NCBI RefSeq assembly: GCF_029893345.1
Contig: NZ_JARXVE010000001.1
Location: 744,001-808,000, forward strand
Length of the DNA stretch: 64,000 bases
Reading direction: 5' to 3'
From: Mycolicibacterium frederiksbergense
GTDB lineage: Bacteria > Actinomycetota > Actinomycetes > Mycobacteriales > Mycobacteriaceae
A program made the position numbers and the translations under genes. Of this stretch, positions 25,367 to 34,246 are shown piece after piece (positions within the stretch are counted from its first letter, which is position 1; each line of letters opens with the position of its first letter). The notes under the pieces are model-generated. The model did not search any database. It was not told the DNA's origin and was given only the letters and a program-made list of their open reading frames with translations.

Positions 25367-27052
25367 ATGAGCCCCGTCGCCGAATTCGACTTCATCATCG
25401 TGGGAGCAGGCAGTGCGGGCTGCCTGCTGGCCAATCGACTCAGCGCCAACCCTGCCCACCGCGTGCTCTTGATTGAGGCCGGCGGCAAGGACGACTGGTT
25501 CTGGATCAAGGTGCCGGTGGGCTATCTGTACACAATTGCCAACCCCCGCACCGACTGGTGCTTCACGACCGAGGCCGACCCAGGTCTGGCCGACCGCAGC
25601 ATTCACTACGCGCGGGGCCGTGTGATCGGCGGCTGCTCATCGATCAACGCCATGATCCATATGCGCGGACAGGCCAGCGATTACGACTTATGGGCGCAGG
25701 CCACCGGTGACGAGCGCTGGCTCTGGGGTGGCCCGGACTCCCCCGGCGAGACACTGGCGATCTACAAGGAGTTGGAAGACTACTTCGGCGGAGCAGACGA
25801 ATGGCACGGCGCCGGTGGTGAGATCCGCGTGGAGCGGCCGCGGGTGCGCTGGAAGATCTTGGACGCCTGGCAAGCCGCCGCTTCCGAGGAGGGCATTGCC
25901 CCGATCGACGAGTTCAACCGGGGTGACAACGCCGGCAGCGCGTACTTTCACGTCAACCAACGGCGTGGCCGGCGCTGGTCCATGGCCGATGCGTTCCTGC
26001 ATCCCGTTTCCCATCGACCCAATCTCACCGTCTACACCCATACCCAGGCCTTGCAACTGCTGATGGACGACCAGGTCCACGAGGACCAGCGTCGCGGTGC
26101 CTGGACCACGGCTCAGCACCGCGCCACCGGAGTGCGGCTGCTCAAGGACGGCCAAATGGTCGATGTCCATGCCGACCGGGAGGTGATCCTGAGCGCCGGC
26201 GCGATTGGCTCGCCGCATCTCATGCAGGTCTCGGGTCTCGGCCCAGCCGAGCTGCTTACCCAGCATCACGTGCCGGTGGCAGTCGATCTGCCAGGAGTGG
26301 GTGAAAACCTCCAGGACCACCTGCAGCTGCGAACGGTCTACCGCATCCAGGGCGCCCCGACCGTCAACACGCTGTACCGAAATTGGATCACCCGTGCCGG
26401 CATGGGACTCCAGTACCTGCTGATGCGATCAGGCCCCATGACCATGCCGCCCTCCACACTGGGCGCTTTCGCGAAAAGCGATCCCGCGCTTGCCAGTCCC
26501 GATTTGGAGTGGCATGTGCAGCCCTTGTCGTTGCCCAAATTCGGCGAACCGCTGCACCCATTCGGAGCGATCACTCCCTCGGTCTGCAATCTGCGACCGA
26601 GCTCACGTGGCCACGTACGCGTGGCCAATTCAGATCCGCTGACCTACCCAAAGATCTTCTGCAATTACCTGTCCACTGACACCGATCGTCAAATCGCCGT
26701 ACGCGGCCTCCGGATGACCCGGCAGATCATGGCGGCGCCGTCCCTGGCCCGCTACGACCCGGAAGAGTTGCTTCCCGGCCCACAACTGGTGAGCGACGAA
26801 GATCTGCAGAAGGCGGCCGGTGAACTCGGTACAACGATCTTCCACCCGGTGGGCACCTGCGCGATGGGAGCTTTTGACGCACAAGGTCTTCCGCGGTCGG
26901 CCGCCACAGTGCTCGACACCGACTGCCGCGTGTATCGCGTCGCCGGCCTTCGAGTGGTCGATGCTTCGGCTATGCCCACCATCACTTCCGGCAACACCAA
27001 CGCGCCGGTCATGCTCATCGCAGAGCGCGCAGCGCGGGCAATCGTGGGATAA
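25367..27052 (+). CDS. GMC-family FAD oxidoreductase (choline/alcohol dehydrogenase-like)
   Basis: A 561-residue flavoprotein. The FAD-binding Rossmann motif VGAGSAGCLLANRLS starts at residue 12, GMC signature 1 is at RGRVIGGCSSINAMIHMRG, and signature 2 at SAGAIGSPHLMQVSG. The C-terminal catalytic His region is IFHPVGTCAMG, and the family tail reads ASAMPTITSGNTNAPVMLIAERAA. Such enzymes oxidise alcohols to aldehydes. No aldehyde dehydrogenase or electron-transfer partner is adjacent, so the substrate is open. It starts at ATG 25367 after a GGAGGAA ribosome site. Confidence 0.92.
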   Translation: MSPVAEFDFIIVGAGSAGCLLANRLSANPAHRVLLIEAGGKDDWFWIKVPVGYLYTIANPRTDWCFTTEADPGLADRSIHYARGRVIGGCSSINAMIHMRGQASDYDLWAQATGDERWLWGGPDSPGETLAIYKELEDYFGGADEWHGAGGEIRVERPRVRWKILDAWQAAASEEGIAPIDEFNRGDNAGSAYFHVNQRRGRRWSMADAFLHPVSHRPNLTVYTHTQALQLLMDDQVHEDQRRGAWTTAQHRATGVRLLKDGQMVDVHADREVILSAGAIGSPHLMQVSGLGPAELLTQHHVPVAVDLPGVGENLQDHLQLRTVYRIQGAPTVNTLYRNWITRAGMGLQYLLMRSGPMTMPPSTLGAFAKSDPALASPDLEWHVQPLSLPKFGEPLHPFGAITPSVCNLRPSSRGHVRVANSDPLTYPKIFCNYLSTDTDRQIAVRGLRMTRQIMAAPSLARYDPEELLPGPQLVSDEDLQKAAGELGTTIFHPVGTCAMGAFDAQGLPRSAATVLDTDCRVYRVAGLRVVDASAMPTITSGNTNAPVMLIAERAARAIVG

Positions 27053-27150
27053 GGCGCCTAACACCGAGACATCAATCTGCTTGCGCGGCCGGCGGAGGCG
27101 CCGAAGCCGCTCCCCCGCGTCGCGCGACCGATCGTCCGCGCCTCCTTGAG

Positions 27151-27218
27151 GAGGAATACGGCCGAATCGAATATGGCGGGTTACCAGTAAAGGTCTCCGC
27201 TTTCATCAGATGAATCAG
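27151..27218 (+). repeat. Dispersed repeat, copy D (complete)
   Basis: Complete copy with both arms intact and core AAGGTCTCCGC. It lies about 100 bp after the GMC gene and 120 bp before the end of the convergent SDR gene. Confidence 0.88.
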
Positions 27219-27338
27219 CTCCGGCCCAACCGCCCCGTTCAGCACTGAAGCCGCTACCTCGGCACCTTAAGCCGAAAGTCGTTGGCCCACTGCATTTGTG
27301 GGCCCGGTCGACGGAGCTGTATAGCTCTGCCGTGCGGC

Positions 27339-28085
27339 TCACCAGGGAAGCTCGACGCCGTCGCGGAAGAAGCGCCCCGATGGGCCTCCGAGTTTGAGAG
27401 TGGCGGCCCACACCACACCGTGGGCACTGTCTTCTGGGCTCCTGGCGCCTTGTTCGTCGCCGGTCTCCGGATGGGTAGCGGTTTCGCCTGGACAGACGGC
27501 GTTGACCATTACTCCAGATGCGGCGAAGGCCGCCGCGAGCTTGATGGTGAGGGCGTTGAGAGCGCTCTTGGACAGTGAGTAACCGGGAATTAGCCCGCCG
27601 ATGTGTGGATTGGTGAGCCCTTCGGCTGAAGTTAGGGACCCGGAAGCGCTTGATACGTTGACCACGCAGCCGCGCCCAGATTGATGAAGCAGGTGGGCGA
27701 AAGCTTGCGTCGTACGCCAGGGTCCTAGGAAGTTGACGTCGAGGGCGAGCTGCGCGCGGTCCAGGTCTGCGGTCAGCACTGTCTGATCGATATCGAAACC
27801 GCCCGCTGCGTTGTTGATCAACGCGTTCAGACGGCCGTGCCGTGCGGCCACGGCTTCCTGGCATGCATGGACGCTCTCGTTGCTCGTGACGTCGAGCTGC
27901 ATCCCGGCGACCTTGAGGCTTTGGCCCTGGAGTAGGTCGGCGATGTATTGCGCGTCGGTCAATGTGCGAGCGGTGACGATGACCTCGAATCCCCGCTGCG
28001 CCAGCTCTCGAGCAACCGCGAAGCCAAGACCTTGCTTGCGGCTGACTCCGGTGATCAGCGCCACCTCGTTCGGCAATCTATCCAT
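27339..28085 (-). CDS. Short-chain dehydrogenase/reductase
   Basis: A classical-type SDR of 248 residues from ATG 28085. It has a cofactor loop TGVSRKQGLGFAVA, an NNAAG motif, a catalytic Ser in VSSASG and a YSLSK tetrad element. NAD(P)-dependent oxidation of an unknown alcohol is expected. The start overlaps the YqeB stop by 8 bp, making it the last gene of a TetR-YqeB-SDR operon. A longer frame adds 14 residues but is less likely. Confidence 0.88.
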   Translation of the reverse strand: MDRLPNEVALITGVSRKQGLGFAVARELAQRGFEVIVTARTLTDAQYIADLLQGQSLKVAGMQLDVTSNESVHACQEAVAARHGRLNALINNAAGGFDIDQTVLTADLDRAQLALDVNFLGPWRTTQAFAHLLHQSGRGCVVNVSSASGSLTSAEGLTNPHIGGLIPGYSLSKSALNALTIKLAAAFAASGVMVNAVCPGETATHPETGDEQGARSPEDSAHGVVWAATLKLGGPSGRFFRDGVELPW

Positions 28086-28779
28086 TGCGCCGCGCCGGGC
28101 GGAACTCCTGCTCGTCGCCGCGGTCACGGACCACCACCCCGGCCTCGCCGAGCCGTAGGCGCAGGTCGCGGGCGGTCGGGCCGCGCTTCTCCGCCCGTGC
28201 CACGGCGCGCTCGCGGAGCAGGTCGAGAACCTGGCGAGAGGCCGTGTCGCGGCCGTCGACGAAGCGCGCGTAGTCGTCCTCGTACGGGTCGGCTTCGCCC
28301 GACCACCGGTATCCGGCCAAGCGGAAGGCGGCGGCGATCCGCCGTGCGGGGATACCGTCGGTGCCCGCGACCGCGAGCAGGCGGCCCTGCGGGTCCAGGA
28401 CGGTCAGCTCGCCGCCCCGTCCCAGAAAGGCCTCGCCCACGTCGCCGGCGGCGATCCAGCGCCGGTGACCGTCGACGGCGACCTCGACGTGGTCCTTGGC
28501 CACAGTGAGCTCGGCGACCTCGTTCTGCCACATCCCCACGAGCAGCACGCCGCCGACGAGCCCGGCCACCGCGAGCACGCCCACGGCCACCCCGACGGGC
28601 AGCTGCGCGGCGATGCGGAGCGGGCCGGGCGATCCGTCGACTGTGCGCTCCAGCCAGCCGACCAGCCCGCGCGCGACGAGACCGAGGATGGCCCCGGCGA
28701 CGGCGACGCCAGCGATCACCGCCGCCTGAAGGGCGCGGGGCAGGCCGACCGTCACTGCGGCGGGTGCGGTGGTGGTCAC
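28078..28779 (-). CDS. YqeB family membrane protein
   Basis: A 233-residue protein with two N-terminal transmembrane helices (near residues 18-40 and 58-82) and a cytoplasmic domain containing WIAAGDVGEAFLGRGGELTV and GYRWSGEADPYEDDYARFVD, as in actinobacterial YqeB proteins. The function is unknown. It overlaps both neighbours (TetR upstream by 4 bp, SDR downstream by 8 bp). Confidence 0.75.
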   Translation of the reverse strand: MTTTAPAAVTVGLPRALQAAVIAGVAVAGAILGLVARGLVGWLERTVDGSPGPLRIAAQLPVGVAVGVLAVAGLVGGVLLVGMWQNEVAELTVAKDHVEVAVDGHRRWIAAGDVGEAFLGRGGELTVLDPQGRLLAVAGTDGIPARRIAAAFRLAGYRWSGEADPYEDDYARFVDGRDTASRQVLDLLRERAVARAEKRGPTARDLRLRLGEAGVVVRDRGDEQEFRPARRNG

Positions 28780-29357
28780 GATTCCTCCGGTCGCAGGTAG
28801 GCGAGGGCGGCGCGGCGCACGTCGGGCCGCACGTCACCGTCGGCGAGGTGCGCACCGTCGGTAAGGGCGATGAGGAAGGCCGCGGCGTGGGTCGGGTCAA
28901 GCGCGGGGTCGAAGGCACCGTCGGACTGACCCCGCGAGATGAGCTCCGCGAGCGCGCCGCGGGAGACCGCATCCGACTCGGAGACGACCTCCGCGAGCGC
29001 GGGGTCGGCGGGAATCCGGCGGATCAGCTCGGCGACCAGGCCCGGGGCGACGGGATCGGTGGCGGTCGAGGCGAGCGCGTCGACCATCACTCGCACCCCC
29101 GCAACCGGATCGGCCTCGGCCAGCGCGCGATCGCGGAGCGCCTGATTGCGCTCGATGTCCGCGCAGAACAGGGAGCGGAACAGTGTGGCCTTGTCGGTGA
29201 AGTAGTAGAAGACCGTTCCCGAGCTGACGCCCGCGCGGGCCGCGATGTCCGCGGCGCGGGCGCGCTCAAAGCCTGCAGCAGAGAACTCGGCGGCGGCCGC
29301 GTCCATGATCGCGGCGCGGCGGACGGCGGCGATGGCGGGGTCGACGGTACGGGCCAT
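28776..29357 (-). CDS. TetR-family transcriptional regulator
   Basis: A 193-residue regulator. The N-terminal HTH reads AAFSAAGFERARAADIAARA-like sequence, with GVSSGTVFYYFTDKATLF covering the recognition helix. The C-terminal ligand domain is unclassified. It is first in the TetR-YqeB-SDR operon. A perfect 18-bp palindrome 18 bp upstream is an excellent candidate for its own operator. Confidence 0.88.
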   Translation of the reverse strand: MARTVDPAIAAVRRAAIMDAAAAEFSAAGFERARAADIAARAGVSSGTVFYYFTDKATLFRSLFCADIERNQALRDRALAEADPVAGVRVMVDALASTATDPVAPGLVAELIRRIPADPALAEVVSESDAVSRGALAELISRGQSDGAFDPALDPTHAAAFLIALTDGAHLADGDVRPDVRRAALAYLRPEES

Positions 29358-29374
29358 GTCCCGAGACTAATCAA

Positions 29375-29392
29375 TGACTGATCAATCAGTCA
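29375..29392. promoter_or_regulatory. TetR operator TGACTGAT-CA-ATCAGTCA
   Basis: A perfect 8+8 inverted repeat with a 2-bp centre immediately upstream of the TetR gene, in the size range of TetR operators. It probably mediates autorepression of the TetR-YqeB-SDR operon. Confidence 0.75.
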
Positions 29393-29837
29393 ATGAATTC
29401 CTGGCGGCGGCCAACCGCGAACAACTCACCTATCAAGGATTCATAGCAGAGCTACTGCTGGCCGAACGTGACGACCGGGACGGCGTTCGACGCTGCGGCG
29501 AGTCAAAGCGGCCGGTTTTCCACGCCAGAAGTGGTTGGGCGACTTCGACTTCGACGCAAATCCAAGCATCAACCCCGCCACCATCCATCAACTCGCCGTC
29601 GGCGACCGGATTACCAAAGGTAAACCGCTCTGCCTGATCGAGGCCGCCGGCGACAAGCAGCTCACCAAGACCATCAACCGCTACGGGAGAGTAGACCTTC
29701 TCCTGCTCGACGAACTCGGGTACATGGAACTCGACAAACGCGGCGCTGAGCTGCTGTTCCAGGTGTTGACCGAGCGGGAGGAAAAGAACGCCATCACCCA
29801 CTCCTACCGCCTCGCGCATGCCCGCAGCCAAAACGGC
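29392..29837 (+). pseudogene. istB: IS21-family IstB ATPase, internally deleted
   Basis: This is the IstB helper ATPase of an IS21-type element, in pieces. The N-terminal part reads REQLTYQGFIAELLLAE and DDRD. A frameshift near 29,500 leads to GDFDFDANPSINPATIHQL and GKPLCLIE. The sequence then jumps to DKQLTKTINRYGRVDLLLLD ELGYMELD, RGAELLFQVLTEREEKNA and ends HSYRLAHARS. The Walker A segment (GDSGTGKSH in relatives) and the SNESFSGW-TFTDPRLCAAI block are missing, so two internal deletions are evident. No istA was found. It is dead; it abuts the TetR operator. Confidence 0.85.
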
Positions 29838-29926
29838 ATCAAACCAACGTGGTGGAAGACGTACACACACGGCCATGGCGCAAGAGCGGTGAGTTGTTGT
29901 CGCCAGCCATCGCTATCGTCGCGTGG

Positions 29927-30598
29927 ATGAGCCTGCAGCCGATACCGCAACCTGCCGATCTCGATGTCGTGCGCGCCTCCTATGACCGCGTGGCCGACAA
30001 CTACGTCGAGATGGTGACGACAACGGGAATCGGGGACATCCGCACCCACCCATGGCTCAAAGCAGCCATGGACGCGTTCGCTAGCACGGTTGTCTCTATT
30101 GGCCCGGTTCTCGATGTCGGCTGTGGACCGGGAACGGTCACCGCTTACCTCGCCGAGCAGGGTCTCGACGCCTCGGGAGTCGATCTTTCACCCCGCATGA
30201 TCGAGCACGCGCGACGTCTGCATCCGCAGTGCACCTTCGCTGTTGGCTCGGCCACCGACCTCGACCTTGCCGAGGCATCACTGGGAGGAGTGCTGGGCTG
30301 GTGGTCACTATTCAACCTGCCTCGCAATGTCCTGCCCGTCGTTCTGGCGTCGTTCGCCGCGGCTCTTCGGCCTGGCGGTCAGCTCATCATCGCCACCCAT
30401 GTCGGCGACAACGATGTTGACCGCATCGAGGCCTACAACGGGGTGCCAGTCCGGTGGACGACCTATCAGTGGCAACCAGAGCAACTCGCCGACCTTGTTC
30501 GCGAGGCGGGATTGAGCCCCGTTGCTGACCTGCGTCTGCCCGCAGATCAGGCTAGCGGGGCCGCCGCAGTGCTCGTCGCGCAAAAAGACAAGTCATAA
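29927..30598 (+). CDS. SAM-dependent methyltransferase, class I
   Basis: A 223-residue enzyme from ATG 29927 (MSLQPIPQPADLDVVRASYD), which gives the typical family start. SAM-binding motif I is PVLDVGCGPGTV near residues 60-71, the acidic loop 2 is VDLSPRMIEHARR, and LRPGGQLIIATH follows. The substrate is unknown. The upstream 26 codons in frame overlap IstB debris and are unlikely to be used. Confidence 0.85.
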   Translation: MSLQPIPQPADLDVVRASYDRVADNYVEMVTTTGIGDIRTHPWLKAAMDAFASTVVSIGPVLDVGCGPGTVTAYLAEQGLDASGVDLSPRMIEHARRLHPQCTFAVGSATDLDLAEASLGGVLGWWSLFNLPRNVLPVVLASFAAALRPGGQLIIATHVGDNDVDRIEAYNGVPVRWTTYQWQPEQLADLVREAGLSPVADLRLPADQASGAAAVLVAQKDKS

Positions 30599-30634
30599 CG
30601 ACCCGACCCCCATTCGGTTGAGCCGGGCGAGGAT

Positions 30635-30934
30635 GTGAGCTGCGCCTGCGTTCAAAATCAGGCGGCGGATCACCGCGGCGTCATCGTGCCCGAGGTGGAT
30701 GACGGGCAGTACTGCGCCGTCAAGATGGTGTTTGCCCCGAAAACCCCTGATCCCGAAAGCATCTACTCGATCAAGTTCTTCAACGGGGACTGGCTCAACG
30801 GGCTAGTTCGGGTCGGTCGAGCTCCGTTCGGACAAGAGGACCGGCCTGGTTACGGGACAGCCTTCGTAACCAGGCAACTGTGCCCTCATCCTGCCGATCC
30901 GCCGGATAAGGACTGCCCCGAACTGGGAAACTGA
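30635..30934 (+). CDS. Hypothetical cysteine-containing protein, possibly truncated
   Basis: A 99-residue frame from GTG 30635 with four cysteines (CAC near the start, then single ones in QYCAVK, QLCPHP and DKDCPE), a pattern seen in small secreted proteins. No signal peptide is visible, so an exported precursor may have lost its 5' end. No family recognised. Confidence 0.35.
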   Translation: MSCACVQNQAADHRGVIVPEVDDGQYCAVKMVFAPKTPDPESIYSIKFFNGDWLNGLVRVGRAPFGQEDRPGYGTAFVTRQLCPHPADPPDKDCPELGN

Positions 30935-31155
30935 GTTCGGTTGGCAGGCAATACAATCGGCAGCCCGGCCCCTCCACCGAAAACCCGCAATGGTACAGGA
31001 GTCGCCCACCAGCAATCATCAGATTCGGTGGGTCGGAGATCCAGCCTCATCCCTCTCCGTTGAACGTCTGACGCTCAAGTCGGCTGCAACTAGCATCGCT
31101 CAGATACGTCGCACAATGCACCGATCAGCGACACCACACAGGCACTGCAGTCGAC

Positions 31156-31554
31156 TCAGACAGCCTTCCCGCCCCGGAGGTCCGGGGCAAGCAACCGCCA
31201 GCCATCCGAAGGCCACTGAACGAACTCGTAGCCCGCCAGTTCGTCCTGAACCACCGACGCAACCCATACCGTGGCCTGCGCGGGAGTCGTCTCGAGCGTG
31301 AAGCCTCTACCTACTGAGAACGAGCCCAGGTCTGCCCTATCGGTCAACGTCGTCATTCCAATCGACACCGAACGGTCTGAGAAAACGGCGAGCGCCCATG
31401 CAACCCCATCGGTGGTGACGGCTCTCCCTTGTCGCCGACAACAAAGATCACGCGTGACCGCTGCTAGCGCTGCAACCCATTGGCCTGGCACTACAGATGG
31501 AGCCTCGCCGACCAACGGCACCTGCCACTCGCGCACGGCACCAGGGACCATCAT
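31156..31554 (-). CDS. Hypothetical protein
   Basis: A 132-residue soluble protein with a tail reading ELAGYEFVQWPSDGWRLLAP. That tail and the central TPAQATVWVASVVQDE resemble uncharacterised mycobacterial proteins, but I cannot name a family. It has two adjacent cysteines (LCCRR). The start may be either of the two ATGs at the 5' end. Confidence 0.45.
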   Translation of the reverse strand: MMVPGAVREWQVPLVGEAPSVVPGQWVAALAAVTRDLCCRRQGRAVTTDGVAWALAVFSDRSVSIGMTTLTDRADLGSFSVGRGFTLETTPAQATVWVASVVQDELAGYEFVQWPSDGWRLLAPDLRGGKAV

Positions 31555-31745
31555 GTTCCTACTGTGTCAGAGCCTGTGCCAGAGCCCAATCGGGGCGCTG
31601 GATCCACCACGCCGATCGCCTGCGCCAGCAAATCAACATGCTTCAGAAACCTGCTGGACCATGCCAGACGATCAGGCGCCAGCCAGCCCGGCAATCGGGG
31701 CTTCTCCCCTGCCACATCTCGACCGACGTGGAGCTGCGCATCACG

Positions 31746-31812
31746 CGGAATACGGTGGAACCGAATACGGCGGGTTACCAGTAAACGTCGCCGTTTTCAT
31801 CTGATGAATCAC
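31746..31812 (+). repeat. Dispersed repeat, copy E (complete)
   Basis: Complete copy with core AACGTCGCCGT. In this copy a CGGCG...CGCCG stem can form around the TTAC-CA-GTAA element. It lies in a gene-free stretch (31555-31949) that otherwise holds nothing I recognise. Confidence 0.88.
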
Positions 31813-31949
31813 GACCGCCCACTCCTGCTGCCCCTGTCCTACCCCAGTGAACTTGACGGTTTTCGCAACAGATCTGGCGGTCGACAGATCCCGCACAGCC
31901 GACGACAAGCAACACGGATACGCCAGATTCGCTTGGCCGGCTTACTGAT

Positions 31950-32586
31950 TCACGTGGCGGCCCACCCACCAGAGGCGCCGGCCGCATCGGGATTAAGGAT
32001 GTACAGCCCGGCAAGCGTCCGATCGTCACGGAAGGTGATGCGAGCGACGAAATCACCAGCCTCGAAGATCAGTGGCGTGTTGGTGGTGGTGAATTCGCCA
32101 ACGCGCACGGCGACGGTGTCTCCGTGGCTCTCGTAGGCCCCAGCCAACCCCACAATATGGGCCCACGCCTCGGCAAGCCCTTCCTCGGTAAGCCGGTCAT
32201 GGATTGTGGCATCGAACCTCGCGCTGATATCAGCCCACCGGGCATGAGCAAGATCATCAATGACCGTCCTAGCCAGCTCGGTGGCCTCAGGAAGTGCAGT
32301 GGTGTTCATTATTTCTCCGGTTCGTTGACCAATCGACTTTCCGTAACGCTGGAACACGGCCTGACGCGATACACCGAGCACCTCGCTGATCTCCTGCCCA
32401 TGTTCGGCCCGCCTCTCGTGCCTGCTGCACAGCCGCGGCCATCAACGCCTCAGCCCCGTCCTGAACCTCGTGCGCTGCACGCACCAACCCGAGCGGATCG
32501 TTCTCGCCACGCAGAACCGGGGCGGCGAGGATCTGGCCGAGCTGGCGGTGAAGCTGCTGACCAGTCACAGTGAACGAACCAGACAC
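31950..32586 (-). pseudogene. HTH-DUF3887 protein split by a one-base frameshift
   Basis: Two overlapping frames join into one protein of about 212 residues. The first half (VSGSFTVTGQQLHRQLGQIL, then AAVQQAREAGRTWA) leads into the HTH; after removal of one G at about 32396 it continues EISEVLGVSRQAVFQRYGK, an ordinary helix-turn-helix. The second half is a DUF3887 domain (TELARTVIDDLAHARWADIS, GAYESHGDTVAVRVGEFTTT, FVARITFRDDRTLAGLYIL). This architecture is found intact in mycobacteria. As written the gene is broken; a sequencing error is possible. Tandem palindromes upstream suggest autoregulation by the HTH. Confidence 0.8.
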
Positions 32587-32587
32587 G

Positions 32588-32634
32588 TGTCAACGATGAG
32601 TTGACAAACATTGATCCGTCAAGCGTGACTTGAC
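32588..32634. promoter_or_regulatory. Tandem operators upstream of the HTH-DUF3887 gene
   Basis: Two inverted repeats with the same 5-bp spacer: TGTCAAC-GATGA-GTTGACA at 32588-32606 and GTCAAG-CGTGA-CTTGAC at 32618-32634. A weaker GTCAAC-N8-GTTGAT pair follows near 32656. They are correctly placed to be bound by the HTH protein they precede. Confidence 0.65.
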
Positions 32635-32842
32635 GTCACCCCCGCCGGGTCGGGGTCAACATTCAAAAGTTGATCAGAGGTCAGTTTTCAAAAGTCGTTC
32701 ACACAAGACATCCACTCGCGGCCCGTCGGTCATCGATCACCGAAATCGCCTGGGCGGTATCTGCCCCTCCTGCGACGCGAAATGGCAGTAGATGGCAGCA
32801 CGGGGCATTGCGCCGGCAGCACATCAATCCCATCCTTCACGC

Positions 32843-33397
32843 ATGACCTCCAACCACGCTGACTCCCAAGTGCCAAGGGATCGCCCCATGCGAGGGTCAG
32901 CGACCATCCGAATTAGCGCACCGCCCGCCGAGGTGTGGAACCTCGTCAGCGACGTCACACAGATCGGACGATTCAGTCCGGAAACCGTCACGGCCGAGTG
33001 GCTCGACGGTGCCACAAGCCCTCGTCCCGGCGCAAAGTTCCGGGGTCGGGTCAAGCGCAACGAGAAGGGCCCCATCTACTGGACATCGTGCATGGTCACC
33101 GAATGCGAGCCTGGTCGAGTATTTGCCTTCACTGTGCGGTCACGGCCGATGGGGCTTCCACTGGCACCCAAGAACACCGTCCGCTTGACGTGGCGCTACA
33201 CATTTGAATCCACCGACGGCGGCGGAACGCTGGTCACGGAGGAGTTCGAACTCGACGACATCCCCGCCATGCGCCTCTTTTGGCGGACCCTGGGCTGGCT
33301 GCGCGGACCACGAATGGTCAAGGACATGGGGCGCACACTGCTCGCACTCAAGAGCGCCGCCGAAGAACCAAGAGCTTCAATCAGATCGACCGAGTAG
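32843..33397 (+). CDS. SRPBCC-family (START-like) protein
   Basis: A 184-residue polyketide-cyclase/START-fold protein. Features are ATIRISAPPAEVWNLVSDVT near the N-terminus, a GAKFRGRVKRNEKGPIYWTS strand pair and a C-terminal helix with MVKDMGRTLLALKS. Such proteins bind lipids or hydrophobic ligands. I chose ATG 32843 because the preceding 17 residues lack family sequence. It is monocistronic; repeat copy F lies 125 bp downstream. Confidence 0.8.
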   Translation: MTSNHADSQVPRDRPMRGSATIRISAPPAEVWNLVSDVTQIGRFSPETVTAEWLDGATSPRPGAKFRGRVKRNEKGPIYWTSCMVTECEPGRVFAFTVRSRPMGLPLAPKNTVRLTWRYTFESTDGGGTLVTEEFELDDIPAMRLFWRTLGWLRGPRMVKDMGRTLLALKSAAEEPRASIRSTE

Positions 33398-33523
33398 GCT
33401 TCACCAGCTAACTACTGAACCGCCGTGCCCCGCTCCATACGGTGGACCACGCTGCTCGCTTGAGCCTGATATGCATTCGGGCCCACTCCCCTCGTCACCC
33501 CCAGGAATCCGCTATTCAAGCCG

Positions 33524-33591
33524 GAGGAATACGGCGGAATTGAATACGGCGGGTTACCAGTAACGCACTGCGACTTCATCAGATGAATCAC
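33524..33591 (+). repeat. Dispersed repeat, copy F (complete)
   Basis: Complete copy with core ACGCACTGCGA, the most divergent core of all. It lies between the SRPBCC gene and an integrase-like fragment. Confidence 0.88.
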
Positions 33592-33639
33592 GCACGTATC
33601 GTGTGATGCTCACCTAACACGACTGCGAGGTTTGGCGAA

Positions 33640-33762
33640 ATCGCCTCGACCCCCGTTGTCGCCCAAATGCTCGGCTACAGGGACCAAGTCACCCAAAAAC
33701 ACGCCGCCGAAGCCGGCAACACCTGGGTACAGTACGCATCCACCACCGATCGGAAGCACACT
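33640..33762 (+). pseudogene. Integrase C-terminal fragment, copy 2
   Basis: The frame reads STPVVAQMLGYRDQVTQKHA then AEAGNTWVQYAST, nearly the same as the fragment at 9.2 kb. It matches the terminal helix of an actinobacterial tyrosine integrase group. The core catalytic residues are absent. It lies just after repeat copy F. Confidence 0.45.
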
Positions 33763-33786
33763 CCGACAACATCATCTGGACGAACC

Positions 33787-34201
33787 ATGACGACCACCTC
33801 ATCACAGGATTACCCCTACCGACGACGCGGACGAACCGAACAGCGATATCTCCGAGCCCACTCTCTTCGACCTCGATCCCCCGGTTCGCCCCTACGACGT
33901 CCACATTGACAATCTGGGCTCCGCTGCAGCCGAACTCGACGATGCCCGCAGTGCGGTTCAGGAGGCCGCGGTCCTGCTAAACGAGGCACGCAAGACAGCT
34001 AGATCAGTCAAAGAGCGGCTGGACGACGTGGTGTGTAGGGCACACCACACGGGCCTATCGTGGTCAAAAATCGGCGAAACACTCGGTATCTCGCCGGAAT
34101 CTGCCTACCAACGCTGGGCAGCACGCGTACGCGAAGTCGATAATGTGGCGACTTCGGATCCCGAAGTCAGTGATCAGCCCGAAATCCACACTGCTCCATA
34201 G
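33787..34201 (+). pseudogene. Small HTH protein with a frameshift
   Basis: The frame begins MTTTSSQDYPY at ATG 33787. It must shift near 33815 to continue DDADEPNSDISEPTLFDLD and on to the TAG at 34199. The remainder is an amphipathic helix (ELDDARSAVQEAAVLLNEAR) followed by a clear HTH, GLSWSKIGETLGISPESAYQ. The late frame has no usable start codon until after the helix, so either the gene is broken or one base is wrong. The same helix-plus-HTH layout occurs in the DUF3887 gene 1.5 kb away. Confidence 0.6.
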
Positions 34202-34246
34202 CATTCTGCATCGCTGATCCCCTACGAACCTGAGTCGTGGCCAAGT

